Origin: Arsenophonus sp046530785
Lineage (GTDB): Bacteria > Pseudomonadota > Gammaproteobacteria > Enterobacterales > Enterobacteriaceae
Length of the DNA stretch: 64,000 nucleotides
Assembly: GCA_046530785.1 (NCBI GenBank)
Contig: JBHEQT010000009.1
Span: 17,204-81,203 of the forward strand
Direction of reading: 5' to 3'
Shown: positions 1 to 8,519 of the stretch, piece after piece
How the letters are laid out: the number at the start of each line of letters is the position of its first letter
Position numbering within the stretch: the first letter of the stretch is position 1
The notes under the pieces: generated by a model
What the model saw: only the letters and a program-made list of their open reading frames with translations
Databases searched by the model: none
Told to the model about the DNA's origin: nothing
Made by a program: the position numbers and the translations under genes

Positions 1-1161
1 AATATTAATATTATTCGTAATCGTGTTAACCAATTAGGTATTGCTGAACCATTGGTACAGCAACAGGGGACTGATCGCATTGTCGTTGAATTACCTGGTA
101 TTCAAGATACAGTAAGAGCAAAAGAGATTCTCGGAGCAACTGCAACTTTAGAATTTCGATTAGTTAATATAAATATAGAAAATTCTTCTATTCAAAAAGG
201 GCATATTCCTGGAGATTCTGAAATAAAATATACTCGTAATGGTAAGCCTATTGTTCTTTATAAACGCGTTATTTTAAAGGGAGATCATATTATTGATTCA
301 AGATTCAGTTTGGATGAAATAGGAAAACCACAAGTAAATATTACTCTAGATAGAGCTGGTGGTTCTATTATGTTTGATTTTACCCGTAATAATCAAGATA
401 AATTAATGGCAACCTTATTTGTTGAATATAAAAATAGTAGACAAAATGATTCTAATGGTCATACTATTTTAGTAAAAGATGAAAAGGTTATTAATGTAGC
501 AAAAATTTCCTCTCTTTTTACTAATAAATTTCGTATTACCGGTATTACTAGTTCAACAGAAGCTCGTCAATTATCATTATTATTGCGTGCTGGAACATTG
601 ATTGCACCTATTCAAATTATTGAAGAACATACTATTGGACCAACATTAGGGGTGAAAAATATTGAGCAAGGAATAAAAGCATCATTAGCCGGTTTTCTAG
701 TTTCAGTATTATTTATGATAATTTATTATCGTCAGTTTGGTCTGATTGCTAGTTCCGCATTGTTAGTTAATTTGATCCTTATCGTTGGGATTATGTCTTT
801 ATTACCAGGAGCCACATTAACTATGCCAGGAATCGCTGGTATTATCTTGACGCTTACTGTTGCTGTTGATGCTAATGTATTAATTAATGAACGCATTAAA
901 GAAGAATTAAAGAATGGTCGTACTGTACAAAAATCGATAGATGAAGGTTATAAGGGTGCATTTTCTAGTATACTAGACGCGAATTTGACAACCCTGATTA
1001 CGGCAATCATTTTATATACGATAGGCACCAGTTCAATTAGGGGTTTTGCTATTACTACAATAATTGGTATTGCTACTTCTATGTTTACTGCAATTATAGG
1101 AACACGTGCTATCGTAAATTTATTATATGGTACTAAACATATTAAAAAATTGCCTATTTAA
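1..1161 (+). CDS. secD: SecD, protein-export membrane protein (5'-truncated by window edge)
   Basis: Inner-membrane subunit of the SecDF complex, which uses the proton gradient to help pull proteins through SecYEG on the periplasmic side. The frame is already open at base 1 (NINIIRNRVNQLG...), so the gene starts upstream. The 386 residues seen correspond to roughly the last two thirds of the 615-residue E. coli protein. They hold the end of the P1 periplasmic domain (GIQDTVRAKEILGATATLEF) and then the membrane half, with the conserved AVDANVLINERIKEEL stretch and several hydrophobic segments. secF follows after 11 bases, as in the E. coli yajC-secD-secF operon. Reading frame and similarity are clean. 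Any apparent start near base 52 is an artefact of the window edge. Confidence 0.97.
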   Translation, partial: NINIIRNRVNQLGIAEPLVQQQGTDRIVVELPGIQDTVRAKEILGATATLEFRLVNINIENSSIQKGHIPGDSEIKYTRNGKPIVLYKRVILKGDHIIDSRFSLDEIGKPQVNITLDRAGGSIMFDFTRNNQDKLMATLFVEYKNSRQNDSNGHTILVKDEKVINVAKISSLFTNKFRITGITSSTEARQLSLLLRAGTLIAPIQIIEEHTIGPTLGVKNIEQGIKASLAGFLVSVLFMIIYYRQFGLIASSALLVNLILIVGIMSLLPGATLTMPGIAGIILTLTVAVDANVLINERIKEELKNGRTVQKSIDEGYKGAFSSILDANLTTLITAIILYTIGTSSIRGFAITTIIGIATSMFTAIIGTRAIVNLLYGTKHIKKLPI

Positions 1162-1172
1162 GGATCGTAATC

Positions 1173-2099
1173 GTGGCAGAAAATTACAGAATAGAACAGT
1201 TAAATTATGGTCGTAAAGTTATCAACTTTATGCGTTGGGATTATATAGCATTTTCTATTTCAATTGCTTTATTTATTGTTTCTGTTATGGTTTTTTTCTT
1301 AAAAGATTTTAACTGGGGATTAGATTTTACTGGTGGAACTATTATTGAGATTAATTTTAGTCAACCTGTAAATATTGAAAAGATTAGGGATACTTTAAAT
1401 AGGAATGGTTATCAAGATGCAGTAATACAAAAATTCGGTAGTAGCAAAAATATTATGATCCGGTTGTCTCCTAGTAAAGGAATGAAAAATCAAGAAACCG
1501 GTAAAACTATTACTTCAATCATTAATAAAGAAGTTGATGATCTAGCAACAATTAAGCGTGTTGAATTTGTAGGGCCGAGTGTAGGTATTGAATTAGCTCA
1601 AACCGGAGCACTTGCACTTTTAGTTGCTTTAATCTGTATTTTAATTTATATTGGTATTCGTTTTGAATGGCATTTGGCAGCCGGTACAGTAATATCATTA
1701 GCTCATGATGTAGTTATTACATTAGGTATTGTTTTGTTTTTTCAAATCGAAGTTGATATGACTATAGTTGCTTCATTGATGTCAGTTATCGGTTATTCAT
1801 TAAATGATAGCATCGTTATTTTTGATCGTATTCGTGAAAATTTTTATAAGATCCGTCGAGGTACATCTTACGAAATAATAAATATTTCATTGACGCAAAC
1901 AATAAGTCGTACCATTATTACATCAGGGAGTTCTTTATTAGTATTATTGATGCTCTATCTTTTTGGAGGGTTAATATTAAAAGGATTTTCAGTAGTTATG
2001 TTAATTGGTGTAACAATTGGAACTATTTCTTCAATTTATGTTGCTTCTGCTTTAGCATTAAAAATGGGAATGAAACGAAAGCATTTTAATATCTCCTGA
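1173..2099 (+). CDS. secF: SecF, protein-export membrane protein
   Basis: Partner of SecD in the SecDF proton-driven export complex of the inner membrane. At 308 residues it is slightly shorter than E. coli SecF (323), and the difference lies in the C-terminal tail. It starts with GTG, with AAGGA just upstream overlapping the secD stop. The N-terminus MAENYRIEQLNYGRKV aligns with E. coli MAQEYTVEQLNHGRKV, which fixes the start. Visible signatures are FNWGLDFTGGT in the first periplasmic region and VIGYSLNDSIVIFDRIRENF in the membrane half, where a conserved aspartate lies in a transmembrane helix. It is transcribed with secD and followed by a strong terminator. Confidence 0.97.
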   Translation: MAENYRIEQLNYGRKVINFMRWDYIAFSISIALFIVSVMVFFLKDFNWGLDFTGGTIIEINFSQPVNIEKIRDTLNRNGYQDAVIQKFGSSKNIMIRLSPSKGMKNQETGKTITSIINKEVDDLATIKRVEFVGPSVGIELAQTGALALLVALICILIYIGIRFEWHLAAGTVISLAHDVVITLGIVLFFQIEVDMTIVASLMSVIGYSLNDSIVIFDRIRENFYKIRRGTSYEIINISLTQTISRTIITSGSSLLVLLMLYLFGGLILKGFSVVMLIGVTIGTISSIYVASALALKMGMKRKHFNIS

Positions 2100-2161
2100 A
2101 CTTTAAAAGAGGAAACAGATCAATATTCTCTATTATTTTAAAGAAATAGTTTTATTAACGC

Positions 2162-2196
2162 AAACCCTGTTAGATTGCGCTACCAGGGTTTTTTTA
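2162..2196 (+). terminator. Rho-independent terminator after secF
   Basis: An 8-bp stem AAACCCTG/CAGGGTTT (2162-2169 with 2184-2191) encloses a 14-nt loop that can pair further (TAG/CTA), and the 3' arm runs into eight T residues. It is one of only two GC-containing canonical terminators in the window. It separates secDF from nrdR-ribD-ribH-nusB, whose first start codon is 51 bases further on. Confidence 0.85.
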
Positions 2197-2246
2197 TTGA
2201 TATCTTAGTTAAAATCGAAAAACAGGACTTTAAATTAGGAAGTTTT

Positions 2247-2696
2247 ATGCATTGTCCATTTTGCACCGCTCTAGATACTAAAGTGATTGATTCACGTATG
2301 ATTGGCAATGGTTTGCAAGTTCGTCGTCGTAGGCAATGTCTTGAATGTCATGAACGTTTTACCACTTTTGAGGTGGCTGAATTAATTATACCTTTTGTGG
2401 TAAAAAGAGATGATATACGTGAGTTATTTGATGAACATAAACTTAGACGAGGTATGCAAAAAGCATTAGAAAAACGTCCGGTAAGCTCTAATAATTTAGA
2501 AACAGCTATTAATAATATAAAATCACAACTTCGAGCAGTTGGAGAGAAAGAAATTCCAGCAAAGATGATCGGAAAAATTGTTATGGAGGAATTAAAAAAA
2601 ATGGATAAAATTGCTTATATACGTTTTGCTTCAGTATATTATAGTTTTGAAGATATTTGTGAATTTGGAAAAGAAATTGCTAACTTACAGGATTAA
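2247..2696 (+). CDS. nrdR: NrdR, transcriptional repressor of ribonucleotide reductase genes
   Basis: A zinc-ribbon and ATP-cone repressor that senses dATP/ATP and represses nrd operons. With the ATG at 2247 the protein is 149 residues, the same length as in E. coli. An upstream in-frame ATG at 2175 lies inside the secF terminator and would add unrelated residues, and AGGAAG at 2238 supports 2247. Zinc ligands are C3, C6, C31 and C34 (MHCPFC ... RQCLEC), followed by ERFTTFE and the ATP-cone region VVKRDDIRELFDEHKLRRGMQKAL. It is the first gene of the nrdR-ribD-ribH-nusB cluster, and ribD begins 8 bases after it. Keeping this repressor suggests that nrd genes and some regulation persist elsewhere in the genome (inference). 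Confidence 0.96.
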   Translation: MHCPFCTALDTKVIDSRMIGNGLQVRRRRQCLECHERFTTFEVAELIIPFVVKRDDIRELFDEHKLRRGMQKALEKRPVSSNNLETAINNIKSQLRAVGEKEIPAKMIGKIVMEELKKMDKIAYIRFASVYYSFEDICEFGKEIANLQD

Positions 2697-2704
2697 TAAT
2701 AAAA

Positions 2705-3814
2705 ATGATCTCGTTTGATAAACAGTTTATGAGGCGCGCATTATTACTAGCAAGACAAGGACGATTTACTGCTTCACCTAACCCAAATGTAGGTTGTGTT
2801 ATTGTAAAAGATAGTGAAGTTGTAGGTGAAGGGTTTCATTCCAAAGCAGGCGAAGCACATGCTGAGATTCATGCTTTACAAATAGCTGGTAAAAAAGCTA
2901 ATGGGGCGATCGCTTATATTACATTAGAACCATGTAATTATTATGGTAAAACACCTCCTTGTACAGATGCATTAATCAGTGCAGGTATTAGGCGTGTTGT
3001 TGTAGGGATGAAAGATCCAAATCCTCAAGTTTCAGGACGTGGTTTAATTAAGCTACAGCAAGCTGGTATAGAAGTAATGCATGGTTTATTAATGAACGAA
3101 GCTGAGAAAATAAATAAAGGATTCATAAAAAGAATGCGAACTGGATTTCCTTATGTACAACTTAAATTAGCAGCATCACTTGATGGAAAGATAGCTCTTG
3201 CATCAGGTGAAAGTAAATGGATCACTTCACAATTAGCTCGACAAGATGTACAAAATTTCAGAGCTAAGGCGAGTGCAATATTAACTACTAGTACTACTGT
3301 TTTAATTGATAATCCTTCTTTGAATGTTCGTTGGGAAGATTTTTCTCCTAAACTACAAAATATTTATCATAAGGATCAGATCCGACAGCCAGTAAGAATT
3401 GTTTTAGATCGTCGTAATCAGGTAAATCCAGAACATTTTATTACAAAACTAGATGGTGAATGTTGGCTTATTCGTCCTAATCCTATACCTCAAAATTGGT
3501 TTAATCATGTTGAACAAATAACAATCCCAACCTATAAAAAAAGAATTGATTTAATTTTTTTTATGATACAAATGGCTAAACGTAACATTAATTCAATTTT
3601 GGTAGAGAGTGGACCCACACTTTCCGGATCTTTGTTGACATTGAGGTTAATTGATGAATTAATTGTTTATATTTCTCCTAAAATTTTAGGAGAAAAAGCT
3701 AAAGGATTAATTAATATTCAAGAATTACAAAAATTAAAAGATGCACCGGCATTTAAATTTATTAATAATAAATTTATTGGAACTGATTTACGTTTAATTC
3801 TTCGCCCGTTATGA
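2705..3814 (+). CDS. ribD: RibD, bifunctional pyrimidine deaminase/reductase of riboflavin synthesis
   Basis: Carries out the second and third steps of riboflavin synthesis: deamination and then NADPH-dependent reduction of the pyrimidine made from GTP. It has 369 residues (E. coli 367). The N-terminal deaminase keeps the zinc site H52-A-E54 (GEAHAEIHAL) and the cysteines of EPCNYYGKTPPC at 77 and 86. The two residues before the glycine are NYY-type instead of the usual SHH/NHH, an uncommon substitution beside the zinc site. The C-terminal reductase has LKLAASLDGKIALASGESKWIT and ILVESGPTLSGSLL. Both domains are complete. It stands between nrdR and ribH as in E. coli. Confidence 0.96.
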   Translation: MISFDKQFMRRALLLARQGRFTASPNPNVGCVIVKDSEVVGEGFHSKAGEAHAEIHALQIAGKKANGAIAYITLEPCNYYGKTPPCTDALISAGIRRVVVGMKDPNPQVSGRGLIKLQQAGIEVMHGLLMNEAEKINKGFIKRMRTGFPYVQLKLAASLDGKIALASGESKWITSQLARQDVQNFRAKASAILTTSTTVLIDNPSLNVRWEDFSPKLQNIYHKDQIRQPVRIVLDRRNQVNPEHFITKLDGECWLIRPNPIPQNWFNHVEQITIPTYKKRIDLIFFMIQMAKRNINSILVESGPTLSGSLLTLRLIDELIVYISPKILGEKAKGLINIQELQKLKDAPAFKFINNKFIGTDLRLILRPL

Positions 3815-4010
3815 TAACATCTTTTATTGGGATGGTAACTTAAATATAGAAGTAGTAATGCACTTTAAATAAAATATCAATTTTAATTGATTCAATTTAA
3901 TGTTTATAATAATTATTATAAAGTTACTTAAATTTAGAAGCGGGGAAGTATATAAAAGAAGTATGGTAGAGATTTAATCTCTATAGAGAAAATAGATATT
4001 AAGGAAGTCT

Positions 4011-4481
4011 ATGAACATAATAAAAGGTAGTGTAGCAGCACCAAGATCTCGTATAGCGATTGTTGCTGCACGTTTTAATAATTTTATCAGCAATAGATTG
4101 TTAGAAGGCGCTATTGATACTTTGGAGCGTATCGGTCAAGTTGTAACAGAAAATATTACTGTAGTTTGGGTGCCTGGTGCTTATGAACTGCCTTTGATTA
4201 TTAAGACATTAGTAGAAATGAAAAAATATGATGCAATCGTTGCGCTTGCTACCATTATACGTGGTGAAACTCCACATTTTGAATATCTTTCCTCTGAATG
4301 TAGTGCAGGACTTTCTAATGTCTCAATGAGAAGTAATATTCCAGTTGCATTTGGGATATTAACTACAAACAATATTGAGCAGGCCATTGAGCGAGCAGGT
4401 ACGAAAGCAGGGAATAAAGGTGTTGATGCTGCATTAGCTGCATTAGAAATGATTAATATAATTCACCTCATTAAAGGGTAA
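4011..4481 (+). CDS. ribH: RibH, lumazine synthase (riboflavin synthase beta chain)
   Basis: Condenses 5-amino-6-ribitylaminouracil with 3,4-dihydroxy-2-butanone-4-phosphate to 6,7-dimethyl-8-ribityllumazine, the penultimate riboflavin step. The 156 residues equal the E. coli length. Substrate-site motifs visible are AARFN (19-23), PGAYELP (55-61) and RGETPHFE with catalytic H89. AGGAAG lies just before the ATG. A 196-base spacer separates it from ribD, much longer than in E. coli, and no ORF is visible in it. nusB follows after 18 bases. Together with ribD it indicates that riboflavin synthesis is kept; ribA, ribB and ribE are not in this window. Confidence 0.97.
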   Translation: MNIIKGSVAAPRSRIAIVAARFNNFISNRLLEGAIDTLERIGQVVTENITVVWVPGAYELPLIIKTLVEMKKYDAIVALATIIRGETPHFEYLSSECSAGLSNVSMRSNIPVAFGILTTNNIEQAIERAGTKAGNKGVDAALAALEMINIIHLIKG

Positions 4482-4499
4482 TTTATTTAAGAGGATTTT

Positions 4500-4913
4500 A
4501 TGAAACCTGCTGCTCGTCATCGTGCACGTGAATGTATTGTTCAGGCGATTTATTCTTGGCAATTATCTGGTAATAATATTTTTAATTTTGAAATAGATTT
4601 TTTATCTCATCAGGAGATATCTAATGTTGATATGATTTACTTCCGTGAACTTCTTACCGGAATTTCAAATAATTTATCAAAATTAGATGAAAAAATGGTT
4701 CCTTACCTTTCTCGACAACTTTGTGAGATAGGAGAAGTAGAGAAAGCTGTTTTACGTTTAGCGATGTTTGAACTTTGTTATCGTAATGATATACCTTATA
4801 AAGTTGTTATTAATGAAGCGGTTGAATTATCAAAAATTTTTGGAACAGAGGAGAGTTATAGATTTATTAATGGTGTACTAGATAAAATTGTTTTTACTAT
4901 GGGCAAGAAATAA
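4500..4913 (+). CDS. nusB: NusB, transcription antitermination factor
   Basis: An all-helical RNA-binding protein that, with NusE (S10), binds boxA of rRNA leaders and supports antitermination. It has 137 residues (E. coli 139). It begins MKPAARHRARECIVQAIYSW, very close to the E. coli N-terminus, and ends with the conserved block VINEAVELSKIFGTEESYRFINGVLDKI. AGAGGA is placed 5-6 bases before the start. It is the last intact gene of the nrdR-ribDH-nusB cluster. In E. coli thiL follows directly, and here that gene is a wreck. Confidence 0.96.
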   Translation: MKPAARHRARECIVQAIYSWQLSGNNIFNFEIDFLSHQEISNVDMIYFRELLTGISNNLSKLDEKMVPYLSRQLCEIGEVEKAVLRLAMFELCYRNDIPYKVVINEAVELSKIFGTEESYRFINGVLDKIVFTMGKK

Positions 4914-5023
4914 TGTTGTTTAAGTTGTTTCGAATAATTCGATGTTTATTTTAAAAAAGTGATATGTGATCAAACTATAAAAAATCAGAATATAAGTATA
5001 TTGTGGAATAATATTACGGTTTA

Positions 5024-5975
5024 TGGGAAATTTGATATAATTACGTCGGTTATTTAATTCATCAACAGAAAAATAGGTATGACGTTAATATAGGTATTAT
5101 TTGATGGATTGTCAATTAATAATAATACTAGAGAAACAATAATTAACTATTACTACTGATATATTAGTTTCAGGAATCTATTTCTTTAATACTATTTAAG
5201 CAAGAATGTTTATCTTGTAAATCTTTAGCAGTTAATTTAAGTGATTTATCCTTCTATGGGCGTTGATCCTGGCTAAGTTTCTTTTGCTTTGATATTTCCA
5301 TAAATTAATGAAGATTGGTTGAAAAATTATTTCCTAATTTATTTTAGCAGTTTAATTACTATAAAATCAATCTTATTGATGGTGATACAAACACAGGGGC
5401 CAATGGAGGTATACCCTTAATTATAATCCTATGGTTTAATTCCTATTAAATTTATCTTATAGGAATATTTTTTGGATAGTGTGATGCAATTCTTGTAATT
5501 TTAGAATAAAAATTAATTATTGATGACATAAAAGATCGTAATTGATTAATTCAGAGATATTTAAGTCCATAAAATCTTATTTTATAATGGAAAACTTTAC
5601 GTTATTTTGCTTCTTTTGCGATAAATATTTCTGATGGATTGATTTCTAATTTTGTGCATATTCTAAAAATAAACAACTGTAAAGTTTAAATTAAATTAAA
5701 TTTTTTACTGTTATCTGATATATTATGCAGACAAGTTACCTTAAATAGACTTTAACCTTAGCATTAAGTGGAAAAGAAGATTATGAACTATATTTTACGA
5801 TTTCTGAGATAAACCATTATGCATTAGAGTATTCTAGTTAACTTTCAGATTGAAACAAATTTTTATTGTACTATCAGATAACACCAAATCCAAGAAGGGT
5901 ATCCGGTATTTTATGATAAAAAGGGTTTATCTGATTTAATCGGGTTTGATCATTTTTCTAAAAAATTTCTCATGA
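5024..5975 (+). pseudogene. thiL: Decayed thiL (thiamine-monophosphate kinase)
   Basis: The nusB-pgpA gap, where E. coli has thiL, carries ThiL-like peptides in the right order but in shifting frames with stops. They are: an initial MGNLI then stop at 5024; LTITTDILVSGIYFF (compare E. coli LAISTDTLVAGNHFL) near 5140-5190; KSLAVNLSDLSFYG followed by a stop near 5219-5266 (compare YKALAVNLSDLAAMG); IDGDTNTGA near 5376-5402 (the GGDTTRG motif); ISDGLISNFVHIL near 5628-5668 (compare LSDGLISDLGHIV); LALSGKEDYELYFTISE near 5757-5810 (compare WALSGGEDYELCFTVPE); and KGLSDLIGFDHFS at the end. The ATP-binding and Mg-binding segments are separated by frameshifts, so no working kinase can be made. It runs into the pgpA start as in E. 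coli. The identification is firm; exact ends are approximate. Confidence 0.88.
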
Positions 5976-6448
5976 CATCTGCAAAATCCCAATTAAAACT
6001 TTCAAACCCTTATTATCTTTTAGCAACGGGGTTTGGTAGTGGTTTATCATCTATCGCTCCTGGAACAATAGGATCTTTAGTTTCTATTCCGTTCTGGTTT
6101 CTGATGTATTGGCTACTACCTATTTCATTATGTTGGTTTATTATTTTATTTTGTTTTGGTATTGGTCTTATTATTTGTAAATGGACATCCGGTAATATAC
6201 AAGTTCATGATCACCGAAGTATTGTTTGGGATGAATTTATTGGAATGTGGATAACTCTTATGGTGATACCGACAGTTAATTTGCAATGGGTGTTAATTGC
6301 ATTTGTTCTTTTTCGTTTTTTTGACATACTAAAACCTTGGCCTATTAATTGGTTTGATCAGAAAATAGAAGGAGGATTAGGTATTATGTTAGATGATATT
6401 ATCGGGGCCATTTTTTCTATTATTATCATTATTTTAATTTCATTCTGA
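5972..6448 (+). CDS. pgpA: PgpA, phosphatidylglycerophosphatase A
   Basis: Inner-membrane phosphatase that dephosphorylates phosphatidylglycerophosphate to phosphatidylglycerol. It has 158 residues (E. coli 172, longer at both ends). Family blocks are GFGSGLSSIAPGTIGSL near 22-38 and VHDHRSIVWDEFIGMWITL near 78-96, with the acidic DE pair thought to bind metal, followed by LDDIIGAIFS and hydrophobic segments. The ATG at 5972 overlaps the remains of thiL (ATGA), so its transcript probably still depends on the upstream riboflavin/nusB promoter or on new AT-rich promoters inside the wreck. The stop codon lies inside a perfect hairpin. Confidence 0.93.
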   Translation: MTSAKSQLKLSNPYYLLATGFGSGLSSIAPGTIGSLVSIPFWFLMYWLLPISLCWFIILFCFGIGLIICKWTSGNIQVHDHRSIVWDEFIGMWITLMVIPTVNLQWVLIAFVLFRFFDILKPWPINWFDQKIEGGLGIMLDDIIGAIFSIIIIILISF

Positions 6449-6470
6449 TTATTATCAATATAATAATCAG
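6445..6470. terminator. Perfect 11-bp hairpin over the pgpA stop codon
   Basis: CTGATTATTAT (6445-6455), loop CAAT, ATAATAATCAG (6460-6470). The TGA stop of pgpA (6446-6448) is part of the 5' arm. It lies between the convergent genes pgpA and dxs and could act on either strand. No long T tract follows, so its terminator role is inferred from position and symmetry. Confidence 0.45.
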
Positions 6471-6535
6471 TAAATTAATAATAATCAAAATGAGAAATTT
6501 CCAGATCATTTTTAAATTTTCAACATTTTATTAAT

Positions 6536-8404
6536 TTATTTACTGTAATAGTTCTTAATTAATTTAATAATTCCTTCTGCATCAAGTCCTAGTTCAGCCT
6601 GAATTTCTTTTTGATTTCCTTGTGGAATATAATAATCAGGTAAACCTAGATTAATAATAGGCATAATATGATGAGATTTTAATAAAAATTCATTAACACC
6701 ACTACCAGCTCCTCCCATAATTGCATTTTCTTCTAATGTTATTAATAACTTATGAGTTTTAGCTATTTTCATTATCAAAGTTTCATCTAACGGTTTTACA
6801 AATCGCATATCAATTACAGTGAAATTAAGTATTTCTGCTGCTTTCATTGCTTCAACAAGTAACATTCCAAAGTTTAGAATAGCTATTTTTTTTCCTCGTC
6901 TCCGAAGTAATCCTTTACCAATTGGAATTTTTGATAACGGTTGTAAAGCAGTAGGAGTAGAATCTATTCCTTTTGGATAACGAACTGCAACAGGTCCATC
7001 CTGATAGTGATAACCAGTGTGTAACATTTTTCGGCATTCATTTTTATCACTAGGCGACATAATAATCATATTAGGTAAACAACGTAAAAATGATAAATCA
7101 AAAGATCCTTGATGGGTTTGTCCATCTCCTCCAACAATTCCTGCTCGATCTATAGCAAATAAAATAGGTAATTTTTGAATAGCTACATCATGGATCACTT
7201 GATCATATGCACGTTGCAAAAAAGTTGAATAAATAGCAACGACCGGGTTATAGCCAGCAATAGCAAGACCAGCAGCAAAAGTCACAGCATGCTGTTCTGC
7301 AATAGCAACATCAAAATACTGTTTTGGATAAATCTTAGAAAAATCAACCATTCCTGACCCTTCTCTCATAGCTGGTGTGATTGCCATCAATTTAGAATCA
7401 TTAGCTGCTTCTTGGCATAACCAATCTCCAAAAATCTGTGAAAAAGTTAATTCATTATTACTGCTGTTTGGTAAACTAAAACTTTTTGGATCAAATTTAG
7501 GAACAGAATGCCAGGTAATAGGATCTTTTTCTGCAGGTTTATAACCCTTTCCTTTTTTGGTTATAATATGTAAAAATTGTGGCCCTCTTAACTCACGAAT
7601 ATTTTTTAAAGTTTTTACTAATGTGAATACATTATGTCCATCAATTGGACCAATATAATTAAATCCCAATTCTTCGAACATAGTACTAGGAATCACCATA
7701 CCTTTAAGATGCTCCTCAGTTTTTTTTAATAATTCTTTAATCGATGGGATATTACAAAATACTTCTTTTCCTTTTTCTCGTAAGCTAGTATATAGATTCC
7801 CTGATAAAAGTTGCGATAAATGATTATTTAATGCACCAACATTTTCTGAAATTGACATTTCATTATCATTTAGGATTACTAGTATATCTTTATGAATACT
7901 CCCTGCATGGTTCATTGCTTCAAAAGCCATACCTGCTGTAATAGCTCCATCACCAATAACGCAAACAGTTCTACGATTTTTATTCTCATATTCAGCTGCT
8001 ACTGCCATACCTAGTCCAGCACTGATAGAAGTTGAAGAATGACCAACACTAAAAATATCATATTCACTCTCTTCTCTCCAAGGAAAGGGATGTAATCCAT
8101 TCTTTTTTCTTATGGTACTAATTTGATCTCGGCGACCAGTTAATATTTTGTGTGGATATGCCTGGTGTCCAACATCCCAGATAAGATTATCAAAAGGGGT
8201 TTTATAGACATAGTGCAAAGCAACAGTGAGTTCAATACAACCTAATCCAGAAGCAAGATGTCCACTGGAACGACTAACACTATTTAATAAAAATTGTCGC
8301 AACTCTTCGCATAATTTTACAAGATTTTTTTTTGGTAAAAGTCGTAATTCTTCCGGTGTTTTTATTAAACTTAAAATTGGATAGGAAATAATATCAATGC
8401 TCAT
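6536..8404 (-). CDS. dxs: Dxs, 1-deoxy-D-xylulose-5-phosphate synthase
   Basis: First step of the MEP isoprenoid pathway: condenses pyruvate and glyceraldehyde-3-phosphate using thiamine diphosphate (TPP). It has 622 residues (E. coli 620). The TPP/Mg site is visible as GDGAITAGMAFEAMNHAG followed by NDNEMSIS. WDVGHQAYPHKILTGR carries the active-site histidine, and the transketolase middle domain has DVAIAEQHAVTFAAG and FAIDRAGIVGGDGQTHQG. The C-terminal domain is complete. It sits downstream of ispA in the same orientation with 115 bases between, where a 13-bp hairpin lies. A run of nine A residues on the coding strand near codon 25 is a possible slippage spot. The cofactor TPP cannot be made through ThiL here. 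Confidence 0.97.
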   Translation of the reverse strand: MSIDIISYPILSLIKTPEELRLLPKKNLVKLCEELRQFLLNSVSRSSGHLASGLGCIELTVALHYVYKTPFDNLIWDVGHQAYPHKILTGRRDQISTIRKKNGLHPFPWREESEYDIFSVGHSSTSISAGLGMAVAAEYENKNRRTVCVIGDGAITAGMAFEAMNHAGSIHKDILVILNDNEMSISENVGALNNHLSQLLSGNLYTSLREKGKEVFCNIPSIKELLKKTEEHLKGMVIPSTMFEELGFNYIGPIDGHNVFTLVKTLKNIRELRGPQFLHIITKKGKGYKPAEKDPITWHSVPKFDPKSFSLPNSSNNELTFSQIFGDWLCQEAANDSKLMAITPAMREGSGMVDFSKIYPKQYFDVAIAEQHAVTFAAGLAIAGYNPVVAIYSTFLQRAYDQVIHDVAIQKLPILFAIDRAGIVGGDGQTHQGSFDLSFLRCLPNMIIMSPSDKNECRKMLHTGYHYQDGPVAVRYPKGIDSTPTALQPLSKIPIGKGLLRRRGKKIAILNFGMLLVEAMKAAEILNFTVIDMRFVKPLDETLIMKIAKTHKLLITLEENAIMGGAGSGVNEFLLKSHHIMPIINLGLPDYYIPQGNQKEIQAELGLDAEGIIKLIKNYYSK

Positions 8405-8448
8405 ATCTACCTATTTTAAATAATTATTTTGTTTATGTCGATGATATT

Positions 8449-8480
8449 TTTATAATAATCTTTTAGCAGATTATTATAAA
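8449..8480 (-). terminator. 13-bp perfect hairpin between ispA and dxs
   Basis: TTTATAATAATCT (8449-8461) and AGATTATTATAAA (8468-8480) with a 6-nt loop. It lies 40 bases after the ispA stop and 45 bases before the dxs start. It may end or attenuate ispA transcripts or protect their 3' ends. There is no T run after it on the minus strand, so the function is uncertain. Confidence 0.4.
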
Positions 8481-8519
8481 TTTTAATTATTAAAATATTT
8501 GGTCCTTAAATTAATAAAA

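Noticed and set aside
52..60. TTG at 52 as the start of secD
   Set aside because: The same frame is open and secD-like from base 1; the gene is cut by the window edge.
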